This document shows positions 1-8,308 of a stretch of DNA of 64,000 bases, piece by piece. The notes under the pieces were generated by a model. That model made no database searches. It was given only the letters and a program-made list of their open reading frames with translations, and had not been told where the DNA came from. This DNA is from JAGPUQ01 sp947084925 (lineage in GTDB: Bacteria; Pseudomonadota; Gammaproteobacteria; Pseudomonadales; Porticoccaceae): contig CAMTUJ010000024.1 of assembly GCA_947084925.1 (NCBI GenBank), forward strand, positions 8,026 to 72,025. Direction: 5' to 3'. Each line of letters starts with the position of its first letter. The first letter of the stretch is position 1. The position numbers were made by a program, and so were the translations under genes.

Positions 1-1284
1 CTGTTCGATGCGCAGTCGCTCCAGGCCGGTATCGAGTTCCATCCGGCGCGCTTCCAGTACCGAGGTCAAAGACCCACCGGCTCCCCGATAGTCGGCAAGC
101 GCGGCCTGGGTACGTTGGGTTGCGAGCGGCAGCAGCGTCTTGTCGTAAGCGGCGAGACGTTCGAGATCGGTACGCCAGGTTTGTTGCCAGCGGTTTATGT
201 CCGCCAGATGTTCGCGCGTCATCTCCTTGCGTTCATCGTCCATCTGGGTGGCCAGCGCGAGCTTCGCGGCCAGTTCCCGGTTCTGCCGGTTGCCCTGATC
301 CCAGGGCAGGGGCACCGACACTGCGAGCGATACCATGTTGGAGAACGCGGGGCCGCGCTGGCTGTACGTCAACTCGACGCTCCAGTCGGGCCGCTTTTCC
401 TGGCGGGCCACGTCGGCCTCGGCCAACGCAACCGCCTCCCGTTTCGCCAGCAGCGCGACATCGGGGTGGTGATCGGCGGCGTGCGCCAGGCTGTGGTTCG
501 TCAGTCGGACGTTGGCTAGATCCGGCGCCGTGCCAAGCGACGCCGATGCCCGCTCCCCGATCCAGCGCGCGAGCATTGTGGTGGCATTGGCCCGCGCCGC
601 TTCGGCTGCGCGGATGCGATCCTCGAGCTGTGCCACGGCCGCGCGCGCCATGAACACTTCCGCCTGCGGGCCGCGACCGGCGCGGTAGGCGGCTTCGGCG
701 GCGTCGATCTGCAAGGCCGTCTCGTCGCGCTGCCGGTGCAACAGCGCCACCGTCTGATCCTGGTAGTAGCGGTCGAGCCAGGCCAGTGCCGTGTCGCGTC
801 GGAGGTGGGTGAGTTCGAGCGTGTGCGCGGTCCGCGCGGCTTCGCCTTCGCGTTCGAAGCGCGTCGCGCGGGCACGGCGTTTGTCCGCGCCCGTCATGGT
901 CTGCATCACGCCGATGGAGCGCATGGTCATGAAATCATCCGTGAAGCTGTAGCGATCCGCGCCGTCGATAGGCAGGTTGTCGACGGCCAGGCGCAACACC
1001 GGGTCGGGCAACTGGCGCGCGGCGACGGCCATTTCCCCGGCAGCGGTGGCCGCGGCGTCTTGCGCGGCAAGAGCGTAGGACCGTACTTCCGCCACGCGCA
1101 GGGCTTCATCCAGAGAGAGGGGTTCAAGCGGAGGTACGGTTGCCGCGGTCGCTCGGCACGCGACACCGAGGGCCAGGGCGACGACGGCCAATTTGTATCC
1201 GAGGTGGGGCAGGTATCCGGGCGGGCATCCGAAATATGGCCGGCGGCGAAACGCCGCCAGGGCCGTGGCAAGGGCAATGTGCAT
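1..1284 (-). CDS. TolC/CzcC-family outer-membrane efflux protein (3' end outside window)
   Basis: This is the outer-membrane channel subunit of a tripartite exporter, probably of the heavy-metal CzcC type. The frame is open for 428 codons from an ATG at 1284 to the window edge, so the C-terminus is missing. The product starts with a hydrophobic export segment at about residues 25-45. It continues with long Ala/Arg/Glu-rich amphipathic helices that include the conserved pattern LPDPVLRLAVDNLP near residue 90 and PLPWDQGNRQNRELA near residue 325, typical of outer membrane efflux proteins. An upstream small Cys-rich exported protein on the same strand often accompanies czc-type operons. The periplasmic adaptor and pump would be expected beyond the left edge. 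Family assignment is firm; metal specificity is inference. Confidence 0.85.
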   Translation of the reverse strand, partial: MHIALATALAAFRRRPYFGCPPGYLPHLGYKLAVVALALGVACRATAATVPPLEPLSLDEALRVAEVRSYALAAQDAAATAAGEMAVAARQLPDPVLRLAVDNLPIDGADRYSFTDDFMTMRSIGVMQTMTGADKRRARATRFEREGEAARTAHTLELTHLRRDTALAWLDRYYQDQTVALLHRQRDETALQIDAAEAAYRAGRGPQAEVFMARAAVAQLEDRIRAAEAARANATTMLARWIGERASASLGTAPDLANVRLTNHSLAHAADHHPDVALLAKREAVALAEADVARQEKRPDWSVELTYSQRGPAFSNMVSLAVSVPLPWDQGNRQNRELAAKLALATQMDDERKEMTREHLADINRWQQTWRTDLERLAAYDKTLLPLATQRTQAALADYRGAGGSLTSVLEARRMELDTGLERLRIEQ

Positions 1285-1380
1285 GAGCTGACTCCGAAGC
1301 TTTGCAGTGCCGCTGCGCAAGCGCGCGGCGGCACGAATCGCCGTTTCGGATCCGAAAGCGCTTTTGGGGATAACGCCGAA

Positions 1381-1474
1381 TAACCACTTGATCGTCGTTC
1401 CCGCGCAGGCGGAAACCCAGGGGTATCGAAGCATCCTGGATGCCCGCCTACGCGGGCATGACGGTTATTCAGAG
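1381..1474. repeat. Dispersed palindromic repeat, copy 1
   Basis: A roughly 94-bp element built of two hairpins (GTTCCCGCGCAGGCGGAAAC and GCCCGCCTACGCGGGC). It is bounded by GAATAACC on the left and GGTTATTCAGAG on the right, which are imperfect inverted ends. A second, opposite-oriented copy lies at 62245-62448, where it is interrupted by another element. This copy sits between the small Cys-rich gene and the efflux gene. Such palindromes can act as transcription or mRNA-stability signals. There is no coding capacity. Confidence 0.8.
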
Positions 1475-1514
1475 CATCCCCGAGGCGCGGGCCGCAACGG
1501 CACCGGCAGGGGCG

Positions 1515-1859
1515 TCAGATCAGGGCTGGCGGTCGCCAGATACCGGCGGGGTGGAGCTTGGGAGTGATCGGCGCGGTCGCCGTTATCCGGGAAGACAGGC
1601 TTGGCGCGGAGGTCACCGCCGGCGGCAACAGCGTGGCGGCGGGGGAGGTTTGGCATTCCTGCCCGGCCTTGCAGGGCTTGCCGGTTTTGGCGGTGGTGTC
1701 CGCATCGTTGCAGCAGGTGCCGGTCACCGACTGCGCGCTCGGCGCCATGGCCTGATGGGCGGGCTGCATCGGGCAGGGTATTTTGATGGCATCCATGGTA
1801 CGCGCCACCGCCGCGAAGGGCAGGGTTACGCAAAGCAGGGTGATCAACAGGGCGCGCAT
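1515..1859 (-). CDS. Small Cys-rich exported protein beside the efflux gene
   Basis: A 114-residue protein of unknown function. The chosen start is the ATG at 1859, which begins a clear signal peptide (MRALLITLLCVTLPFAAVA, residues 1-19). Longer upstream starts would run through a tandem-repeat array and are rejected. The mature part has a Cys-rich segment at residues about 29-66 with CC, C and C-x4-C spacings (TCCNDAD and CKAGQEC), then a Pro/Ser/Ala-rich tail. Small Cys-rich periplasmic proteins of this kind are often found upstream of czcC-like genes, where metal binding is suspected. The gene lies 230 bp upstream of the efflux gene on the same strand, so co-transcription is likely. Function is inferred from context only. 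Confidence 0.65.
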   Translation of the reverse strand: MRALLITLLCVTLPFAAVARTMDAIKIPCPMQPAHQAMAPSAQSVTGTCCNDADTTAKTGKPCKAGQECQTSPAATLLPPAVTSAPSLSSRITATAPITPKLHPAGIWRPPALI

Positions 1860-1930
1860 GAGGCGAACATAGCACAGCCGCCTATGCCGGGGACACATCG
1901 CCGTGGAAACATCTCTGTGTAAAAACGGCG

Positions 1931-1986
1931 CCGTGGACACAGCACCGTGGACACAGCACCGTGGACACAACACCGTGGACACGCTG
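1931..1986. repeat. 14-bp tandem repeat, four units
   Basis: Four head-to-tail units of CCGTGGACACAGCA begin at 1931, 1945, 1959 and 1973. The third has one change and the last is degenerate. The array lies between the divergent Cys-rich gene (minus) and pepN (plus), so it could serve as a protein-binding array or simply be slipped-strand repeat. No function is recognised. Confidence 0.85.
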
Positions 1987-2084
1987 CCCCCGCTGGCCGA
2001 CAATTCCCGCAACCGTATCCCGCCACTTTTTCCCAGAATCCGGCCGCCGCGCGCGGGGCCGCCGATTCAGTCACCCAGGAGTCC

Positions 2085-4745
2085 ATGATGGCGATGCGCG
2101 ATGCCCAGGCCCGAGTCACCCGTCTGCGCGACTACCGGGCGCCCGATTTCCTGATCGACCGCACCGCGCTGCACTTCGATCTCCGCCCCGGGGAAACCCT
2201 GGTGCGTGCGACCCTGGCGCTGCGCGCGAATCCCGACCACCCCGTCCACGCGCGCGAGCTGCGCCTGCACGGCGAAGGCTTGCAATTGCGGGAGCTGGCC
2301 CTCGACGGCCGTGCGCTCGCGCCGGCGGAATACCGCTACGCCGACGGTGAACTGGTGATTCCGGGTGTGCCGGCGGCGTTCGAGCTCAGCTCCACGGTGG
2401 CGATCCACCCCGAAGCCAACACCTCGCTGGAAGGGCTCTATCAGTCCCGCGGTCTCTATTGCACCCAGTGCGAGGCCGAGGGTTTTCGCAAGATCACTTT
2501 CTACCTCGACCGCCCCGATGTGCTGGCGGAGTTCACCACCACCATCGAGGCCGATCAGGGCGCGTTTCCGGTGCTGCTTGCGAACGGCAATCCGGTGGCG
2601 GAGGGCGCCGCGCCGGGTGGGCGCCACTGGGTGACCTGGCACGATCCGTTCCAGAAACCGGCCTATCTGTTCGCGCTGGTGGCGGGCGATCTGGCCTGCA
2701 TGGAGGACAGCTTCACCACCGCGAGTGGCCGCAACGTGGCGCTGCGCATCTATGTGGAGCCCAAGGATCTCGACAAGCTCGATCACGCCATGGCCTCGCT
2801 CAAGCATGCGATGGCCTGGGACGAGCGCGTCTACGGCCGCGAATACGATCTCGATATTTTCATGATCGTCGCGGTGGACGATTTCAACATGGGTGCCATG
2901 GAAAACAAGGGCCTCAACATTTTCAACACCTCCTGCGTGCTGGCCCATCCCGAGACCACCACGGACCTGGGTTTCCAGCGCGTCGAGGCGGTGGTGGCGC
3001 ACGAGTATTTCCACAACTGGTCCGGCAACCGGGTCACCTGCCGCGACTGGTTCCAGTTGAGCCTGAAAGAAGGCTTCACGGTGTTTCGCGACAGTGAATT
3101 CTCCGCCGACATGGGTTCGCGCACCATCAAGCGGGTGGAGGAAGTGAACCTGCTGCGCACCGCCCAGTTCGCCGAGGATGCCGGCCCCACCGCGCACCCG
3201 GTGCAGCCCGATGCCTATCAGGAAATTGCCAATTTCTACACCGTCACCATTTATGAAAAGGGCGCGGAAGTAGTGCGCATGATTCACACGCTGCTCGGGC
3301 CGGATGCCTTTCGCCGTGGCTGCGATCTGTATTTCGAGCGCCACGACGGCGCCGCCGTGACCATCGAGGATTTCGTCGCCGCCATGGCCGATGCGAGCGG
3401 CCGCGATTTCAGCCGGTTCATGGGCTGGTACCGGCAGGCGGGCACGCCGCGGGTTGCGGTGCGTGGTCACTACGACGCCGGCGCGCAGACCTACCGGCTC
3501 GATTTCACCCAGAGCTGTCCGCCCACGCCGGAATGCGCGGACAAGGCGCCGTTCCAGATTCCGATCCGGCTCGGTCTGGTGGGCCGCAACGGCGATCTGC
3601 CGCTGCATGTGCCCGGCTTCGCCGACGGCGCCACCGACATCGTGTTCGAACTGACCGAGTCCGCGCAAAGTCTGGTATTCGAGCGCGTCGGCGAGCCGCC
3701 CATCCCCTCGCTGCTGCGTGGCTTTTCGGCGCCGGTGAAGCTGGCGTTCGATTACGGCCGCGACGAACTGGTGCAGTTGCTGCGCCGCGACAGCGACGGC
3801 TTCAACCGCTGGGAAGCTGGCAACCGGCTCGCGGTCGATATCCTGCAGGAACTGACCGCGGATGCGCTGGCCGGCCGGCCGCTCGGGCTGGATGCCCGGC
3901 TGGTCGAGGCCTATCGCGAACTCCTCACCGACAAGTCGCTGGACCCGGCGCTGGTGGCCCACATTCTCACGCTGCCCGGCGAGGCCTATCTGAGCGAACT
4001 GGCCGAGCTCATCGAGGTGGAAGCCATCCACCGCGCGCGCCAGTTTGCCCGCCGCGAACTGGCGCGGCGGCTGCGGCCCGAGTTCGAAGCCCTCTGCACC
4101 GCCAATAGCAGCGCCGAACCTTATCGCGCCAACGCCCAACAGATCGCCCGACGCAGCCTGCACAACCTGGCGCTCGCCTATCTGCTGCAACTGGAAGTCC
4201 CGGAGTTGATCGAACGTGCCTGGCAACAGTTTGCGCACGCCGACAACATGACCGACACCAATGCGGCGCTGACGGCACTGCTCAACAATCCGGTCCCGCA
4301 AGCGCAGGACCATGCGCGGGAGGGGCTCGGACGCTATTACGCGCGCTGGCAGAACGAATCCCTGGTGGTCAACCAGTGGTTCCAGATGCAGGCCTGGTGT
4401 GTTTTGCCGGGTGGCCTTGAACGGGTGCGGGCGCTGCTGGAGCACCCGGCGTTCGATCTGCGCAATCCCAACAAGGTGCGTGCCGTGATCGGTGCCTTCA
4501 GCGCGGGCAATCCGGTGAATTTCCACCGCGCCGATGGCGCCGGCTACGCGTTTCTGGTGGAACAGGTGCTCACACTCGATGCCATGAATCCGCAGATCGC
4601 CGCGCGACTGTTGACACCGCTCACCCGCTGGCGCAAATACCCGCAGGCGCGGGCGGAAGCGATGCACGCGGCGCTGGAACAGGTGCTGGCCGTGCCAGAG
4701 CTGTCGAAGGACAGCTTCGAGATCGCGTCGAAGGCGCTGCGCTGA
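2085..4745 (+). CDS. pepN: Aminopeptidase N (M1 zinc metallopeptidase)
   Basis: Cytoplasmic aminopeptidase that removes N-terminal residues from peptides during intracellular protein turnover. The product is 886 residues if the first of two adjacent ATGs is used; AGGAG just upstream at 2077-2081 fits the second (2088) slightly better. The exopeptidase motif GAMEN is at about residues 270-274. The zinc site HEYFH is at 306-310, with the third ligand Glu at 329 (HExxH-x18-E). Length and motif positions match the E. coli PepN class with its C-terminal helical domain. An upstream in-frame extension runs through the 14-bp repeat array and is not believed. It stands alone, followed 91 bp later by a small ferritin-like gene. 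Confidence 0.96.
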   Translation: MMAMRDAQARVTRLRDYRAPDFLIDRTALHFDLRPGETLVRATLALRANPDHPVHARELRLHGEGLQLRELALDGRALAPAEYRYADGELVIPGVPAAFELSSTVAIHPEANTSLEGLYQSRGLYCTQCEAEGFRKITFYLDRPDVLAEFTTTIEADQGAFPVLLANGNPVAEGAAPGGRHWVTWHDPFQKPAYLFALVAGDLACMEDSFTTASGRNVALRIYVEPKDLDKLDHAMASLKHAMAWDERVYGREYDLDIFMIVAVDDFNMGAMENKGLNIFNTSCVLAHPETTTDLGFQRVEAVVAHEYFHNWSGNRVTCRDWFQLSLKEGFTVFRDSEFSADMGSRTIKRVEEVNLLRTAQFAEDAGPTAHPVQPDAYQEIANFYTVTIYEKGAEVVRMIHTLLGPDAFRRGCDLYFERHDGAAVTIEDFVAAMADASGRDFSRFMGWYRQAGTPRVAVRGHYDAGAQTYRLDFTQSCPPTPECADKAPFQIPIRLGLVGRNGDLPLHVPGFADGATDIVFELTESAQSLVFERVGEPPIPSLLRGFSAPVKLAFDYGRDELVQLLRRDSDGFNRWEAGNRLAVDILQELTADALAGRPLGLDARLVEAYRELLTDKSLDPALVAHILTLPGEAYLSELAELIEVEAIHRARQFARRELARRLRPEFEALCTANSSAEPYRANAQQIARRSLHNLALAYLLQLEVPELIERAWQQFAHADNMTDTNAALTALLNNPVPQAQDHAREGLGRYYARWQNESLVVNQWFQMQAWCVLPGGLERVRALLEHPAFDLRNPNKVRAVIGAFSAGNPVNFHRADGAGYAFLVEQVLTLDAMNPQIAARLLTPLTRWRKYPQARAEAMHAALEQVLAVPELSKDSFEIASKALR

Positions 4746-4836
4746 CGATCTTCGGTCTGCAAATCACGGCCGGCGAGTGACGGAAAGCTAAATCGGGACA
4801 TCCACTGCAATTACGGAATTTACGCGGAGCAACGCC

Positions 4837-5292
4837 ATGCGTTTCAAGACCATCAAGGATATCATCGATTTTTCCCGGCACCTGCACCAGGCGCTTGCGC
4901 GGCAATACGCCGAACTGGAGCAACTCGCCACCTCGGAGCGCGCGCAACTGATGCTCGACTATCTCAATCGGCACGAACGGCATCTGGCCGAGGCGCTCAA
5001 GGACTATGAGGCGGGCGCGGCGCAAGGAATCATGGACACCTGGCTGCAATACGCACCGGAACTGGATGCGCGCGAGCTGCTTGAGCAGGTCCGGGACATG
5101 GACATCAACAACGTCGAGGTGGTTGTCGCCACGGCGTTGGCGACCGATGAATATCTGCGCAGGATTTACGAAGAAGTGGCACAGCGCGCCGATCTCGACG
5201 ATCTCCGCCAGGTGGCGCGCAGCTTGCAGCAGATCGAGAGCAACGAACAGCATCGGCTCGCCCGCGATGCCCTGCGGTTCAGTGACCTGTGA
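4837..5292 (+). CDS. Hypothetical protein, ferritin-like four-helix pattern
   Basis: A 151-residue, highly charged, all-helical protein with no signal peptide. Two E-x-x-H-type segments (RHERHL at about residue 51 and SNEQHRLAR near residue 138), and the alternation of helices, resemble the ferritin/rubrerythrin fold, where such residues bind a di-iron centre. I do not recognise a named family. GGAG lies about 7 bases before the ATG. It follows pepN and precedes the YecA-like gene on the same strand, with about 100-bp gaps, so co-transcription is uncertain. The alternative is an unrelated helical bundle; the metal-binding idea is inference from spacing only. Confidence 0.6.
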   Translation: MRFKTIKDIIDFSRHLHQALARQYAELEQLATSERAQLMLDYLNRHERHLAEALKDYEAGAAQGIMDTWLQYAPELDARELLEQVRDMDINNVEVVVATALATDEYLRRIYEEVAQRADLDDLRQVARSLQQIESNEQHRLARDALRFSDL

Positions 5293-5398
5293 TGCGACCG
5301 ACAGGTACGCGACAGCGCAGGCATGCTGGATCAGCGTCACGCCGTATCGAGCAATAGACCTGACCACGACACAACTCTACCCGATTCAGGAGGCCCTG

Positions 5399-6118
5399 AT
5401 GGCCAAGCAACTGAATAACCCGCGCGTCGGATTGGACACCGATCTGAGCGAACAGGAAATCAACGCCCTCGACGACTTTCTCGCCTCGCCCGGGCTGGAA
5501 GACACCGCGATGGACGTCGCCATGATGGAAGGTTTCATGGCGGCGCTGATCGTTGGCCCCGGTATGGTGATGCCGTCCGAGTGGTTGCCCTGGGTATGGG
5601 ACATTGAAGATGGCCAGGTTTCGCCACGTTTTGAAACGGCCGAAGAGGCAGCCGAAGTCACCAGCCTGGTGATGCGGCATTACAACTCCCTGGCGCGCCA
5701 GTTCATGGAGAACGCGGAAGATTTCGAACCACTGTTTTATTTCGATCAAGCCTGGGGCGTTGCCGAATGGTGTGCGGGTTTCCTGCTCGGCACGCTGTTT
5801 GAAGAAGAACGCTGGAGCGAGTTGATGGAAAGCGAGCCGGACTGGTTTGCGCCCTTCATGCTGCTGGGCACTGACGAGGGTCTGGAAGTTGTGGAAAAAG
5901 AAGGCGATGGCGAGCACTGGGTGCTCGCCATCGTGCCGGCGCTGGCGGACATTCACGCCTACTGGCTGGCACAGCGCAGCGGCGGGGCCGGGCGGCAGCC
6001 CACCCGCAAGCCTTTCGTGCGCGACGCGACGGTTCCCGATCGCAACGATCCCTGCCCCTGCGGGAGCGGCAAGAAATACAAAAAATGCTGCGGGGATGGC
6101 GGTGCGGTGTTGCACTGA
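5399..6118 (+). CDS. UPF0149/YecA-family protein with C-terminal SEC-C zinc motif
   Basis: A 239-residue soluble protein. Residues about 15-190 form the acidic helical UPF0149 (YgfB/YecA) domain. The C-terminus carries the SEC-C zinc knuckle RNDPCPCGSGKKYKKCC (about residues 217-233), also found at the end of SecA, where it binds zinc and contacts SecB and ribosomes. In the YecA group the motif is thought to mediate ribosome or nascent-chain contact; the exact role here is not known. The start is fixed by a strong AGGAGG 5 bases before the ATG. An upstream in-frame extension through the preceding gene is a shadow. Confidence 0.85.
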   Translation: MAKQLNNPRVGLDTDLSEQEINALDDFLASPGLEDTAMDVAMMEGFMAALIVGPGMVMPSEWLPWVWDIEDGQVSPRFETAEEAAEVTSLVMRHYNSLARQFMENAEDFEPLFYFDQAWGVAEWCAGFLLGTLFEEERWSELMESEPDWFAPFMLLGTDEGLEVVEKEGDGEHWVLAIVPALADIHAYWLAQRSGGAGRQPTRKPFVRDATVPDRNDPCPCGSGKKYKKCCGDGGAVLH

Positions 6119-6225
6119 AACTCGCATAGCCGCACCCGATTTTTCATGCGTCCCGCCGAACGCGCATATGGCTGTCGCGGGTGCGAGGCGGGACGCGATC
6201 GAGACAGCCTCCAGGCCGCACCTTG

Positions 6226-6873
6226 ATGCGCTGTCCGGTTTGCGAGGCGCAGTCCGCCCGTTTTTTTGTCACCCTGGGTACGCGCGACTACTGGCGTTGT
6301 GAATCCTGCCAGGCAACCTTTCTCGACCCGGCGCAGTTGCCGGATCCGGACAGCGAGCTCGCACACTATCGTTTGCATCGCAACGAACCCGGTGATCCGG
6401 GTTACCGGCAGTTTCTGGCACGTCTCGCCGTGCCGCTGCTGGAGCGACTCTCGCCCGCGAGCCTGGGGCTCGACTACGGCTGCGGTCCGGGGCCGGCGCT
6501 GGCGGCGATGTTGGGCGAGGCGGGGCACGAGGTGGCGCTGTTCGATCCGTTTTTTCGACCCGACCGGGACGTGTTGACGCGCACCTACGATTTCATCACC
6601 TGTACGGAGGTGATCGAACATTTTCACCGGCCTGCCGAGGAATTCAGAAAACTCGATGCGCTGTTGAAGCCGGGCGGCTGGCTCGCGCTCATGACGGAGT
6701 TTCAAACCGACGCGACGTGCTTTGCCGACTGGCACTACCCGCGCGACCCGACCCATGTGGTGTTTTACCGCGCGGCGACGCTGCGGCATCTGGCCGTACG
6801 TCATGGCTGGTGTCGCGAATTTCCCGGTCGGAATGTGGCGTTGCTGCGCAAGAACGGCGAGTCAACGTTCTAA
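6226..6873 (+). CDS. Zinc-ribbon class I SAM methyltransferase
   Basis: A 215-residue protein starting with a CPVC...CESC zinc-ribbon (residues about 3-25), followed by a class I methyltransferase fold. SAM motif I is LDYGCGPGPAL at about residues 82-92. A later ITCTEVIEHF segment matches motif IV of this superfamily. The combination of a short N-terminal zinc finger and a methyltransferase is common, and the substrate is not predictable from sequence. The chosen ATG places the CxxC directly at the N-terminus; an upstream in-frame ATG at 6181 lacks similarity. It is convergent with the 3' end of phnP 122 bp downstream. Confidence 0.8.
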   Translation: MRCPVCEAQSARFFVTLGTRDYWRCESCQATFLDPAQLPDPDSELAHYRLHRNEPGDPGYRQFLARLAVPLLERLSPASLGLDYGCGPGPALAAMLGEAGHEVALFDPFFRPDRDVLTRTYDFITCTEVIEHFHRPAEEFRKLDALLKPGGWLALMTEFQTDATCFADWHYPRDPTHVVFYRAATLRHLAVRHGWCREFPGRNVALLRKNGESTF

Positions 6874-6904
6874 GCTGGTTCGCGGTTTCGGAAGTCATCG
6901 TGCC

Positions 6905-6966
6905 GAGCTGGCAGCTCTCAGGTCATTGGCCTCACCGTCAATCCACCAATACGAAACGCTGTTTCG
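6905..6966. terminator. Two hairpins between convergent genes
   Basis: The gap between the methyltransferase and phnP contains two perfect short stems: GAGCTG-G-CAGCTC (6905-6917) and CGAAAC-GCT-GTTTCG (6952-6966). Neither has a T-run, so they are only plausible transcription-end structures for the two converging units. Confidence 0.3.
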
Positions 6967-6995
6967 AAACGTGTCTTAACGTGCTGACCACCAGA

Positions 6996-7748
6996 TCAAA
7001 CGTCGATGACATCGCCGTCACAAGCGACGACGATTTGAGGCGGAAAAACGTGGCTGTTGTTGTTCAGCCAGAGGTCGAGTTCATGTCCGATGTGGGTTAG
7101 CCAGGCGTATTGCGGCTGGATTGTCGCAATGGCCGCCAGGGCCAGGGTCACGTCGTTGTGGTTGTTCGGAGGCTCGGGTCGAGGCGGATGGGAACAGTCG
7201 ATCGCCAATAAGGTGGGCTGCCAGTCGCGCACGAAGGCCTCGGTTTTGGGCGGCAGCCCGGTGGTGTCGGTAAGGTAGGCGATCCGGCTGTCGCCCGATT
7301 CGATGCAGTAACCCAGCGTGACTCTGGAGTGGATGAGCGGCACCGGGGTGACGGTCATCGGTCCCACACGAAAGGCCTCGAATTGGCGTACCGGCTGGAA
7401 ATCCAGCAGCCCCGGATTCTTGTAAAGATCGGCGCAGCCTTGCGAATCCGGCGGGCAATGGACGGGGATGCGCTTCCCCACCCCCCAGCGCAGAGGAAAC
7501 AGGCCCTGCACGTGGTCGGGATGGAAATGGGTCAGCAGCAGCACCGGAAAATCGCCCGCCGCAAAGCGTTCCGCGAGGTCGGTCAAACCGGCGTCGATCA
7601 GCAGCCGCGTCTCACCCGCCTCGACCAGCGCGGACGCGGGGCGACGGCGCATGCCGGGATCGGCGCGCGCGCCGGTGCAGATGTCGCAATCGCAGCCGTA
7701 CAGCGGCGGCGCGCTGGTGGAACCGGTGCCGAGAAAGCTCAGGCGCAC
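6996..7748 (-). CDS. phnP: Phosphoribosyl 1,2-cyclic phosphate phosphodiesterase
   Basis: Last gene of the C-P lyase operon. PhnP is a metallo-beta-lactamase-fold enzyme that opens 5-phosphoribosyl 1,2-cyclic phosphate, the product of C-P cleavage, to ribose 1,5-bisphosphate. The motif THFHPDH (HxHxDH) binds the metals. The N-terminus VRLSFLGTGSTSAPP and the Cys cluster YGCDCDIC are typical of the family and probably bind a structural zinc. The likely start is a GTG at 7748, giving 250 residues, close to the E. coli protein. Longer ATG-initiated versions would read through phnN in another frame. It overlaps the end of phnN by 10 bases, implying translational coupling. Confidence 0.93.
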   Translation of the reverse strand: MRLSFLGTGSTSAPPLYGCDCDICTGARADPGMRRRPASALVEAGETRLLIDAGLTDLAERFAAGDFPVLLLTHFHPDHVQGLFPLRWGVGKRIPVHCPPDSQGCADLYKNPGLLDFQPVRQFEAFRVGPMTVTPVPLIHSRVTLGYCIESGDSRIAYLTDTTGLPPKTEAFVRDWQPTLLAIDCSHPPRPEPPNNHNDVTLALAAIATIQPQYAWLTHIGHELDLWLNNNSHVFPPQIVVACDGDVIDV

Positions 7749-8308
7749 GGCATCACCCTGCGCTTGGCGCTGATCAAGGCAAGCAGTTGCTCTCCACCTC
7801 GTTCCAGTGGTCCGTCGTTGCGAACCACGTGGACTCCATTGCCGCGCGCGGGGAATTGTCCTGCCCGTGCCACCCGCGCGGCGATCTGCCCGGCATTTTC
7901 GCGCCCCCGTGCCCGGAGCCTGGCTGCCAGTACGTCGGCGGGCACCTCCACCCACACCGTTTCCAGTTCCGGGTAACGAGCTTGCGCTTCCATCCGGTAT
8001 TCCCGTGATCCATTCATCACCACATGGCAGCCCCTGGCCAGCCACAGGTTGATTTCCCGGCCGATGCCGTAGCGCAGGCCGTGGCTTTCCCAGTGCATCG
8101 CGAACAGGTCGGCGGCCAGGCGGGCATCGAATTCGGTTCCGCTCAGGGCGACGTGATTCTCGCCATCGACTTCCACCGGGCGGGTGATGTAGCGGTGGGC
8201 GAACACCACGCCGGGGTCTCCCGCAAGGCGCTCGCGCGCATAGCGCAGCAAACTGTCCTTGCCGCTGCCGGAGGCGCCGACGACGTAGAACAGCGTGGCC
8301 TCAACCAT
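7739..8308 (-). CDS. phnN: Ribose 1,5-bisphosphate phosphokinase
   Basis: PhnN phosphorylates ribose 1,5-bisphosphate to PRPP, returning the ribose carrier of phosphonate breakdown to nucleotide metabolism. The product is 189 residues and begins with a P-loop, GASGSGKDSLL (about residues 11-21), followed by the guanylate-kinase-like core. The ATG at 8308 overlaps the phnM stop by 8 bases; an upstream extension is phnM read out of frame. Together with phnP it completes the recycling branch. Length and motif agree with known PhnN. Confidence 0.92.
   Translation of the reverse strand: MVEATLFYVVGASGSGKDSLLRYARERLAGDPGVVFAHRYITRPVEVDGENHVALSGTEFDARLAADLFAMHWESHGLRYGIGREINLWLARGCHVVMNGSREYRMEAQARYPELETVWVEVPADVLAARLRARGRENAGQIAARVARAGQFPARGNGVHVVRNDGPLERGGEQLLALISAKRRVMPCA

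Noticed and set aside
1901..2084. N-terminal extension of pepN through the 14-bp array
   Set aside because: The extended frame lacks a ribosome site and encodes a repeat-derived peptide. AGGAG and the family alignment support starts at 2085/2088.
2067..4667. Long open frame of 866 codons on the strand opposite pepN
   Set aside because: It is a shadow of a well-supported GC-rich gene: the sense strand carries the full M1 peptidase motifs, while the antisense product is His/Arg/Gly-rich with no recognisable domain.
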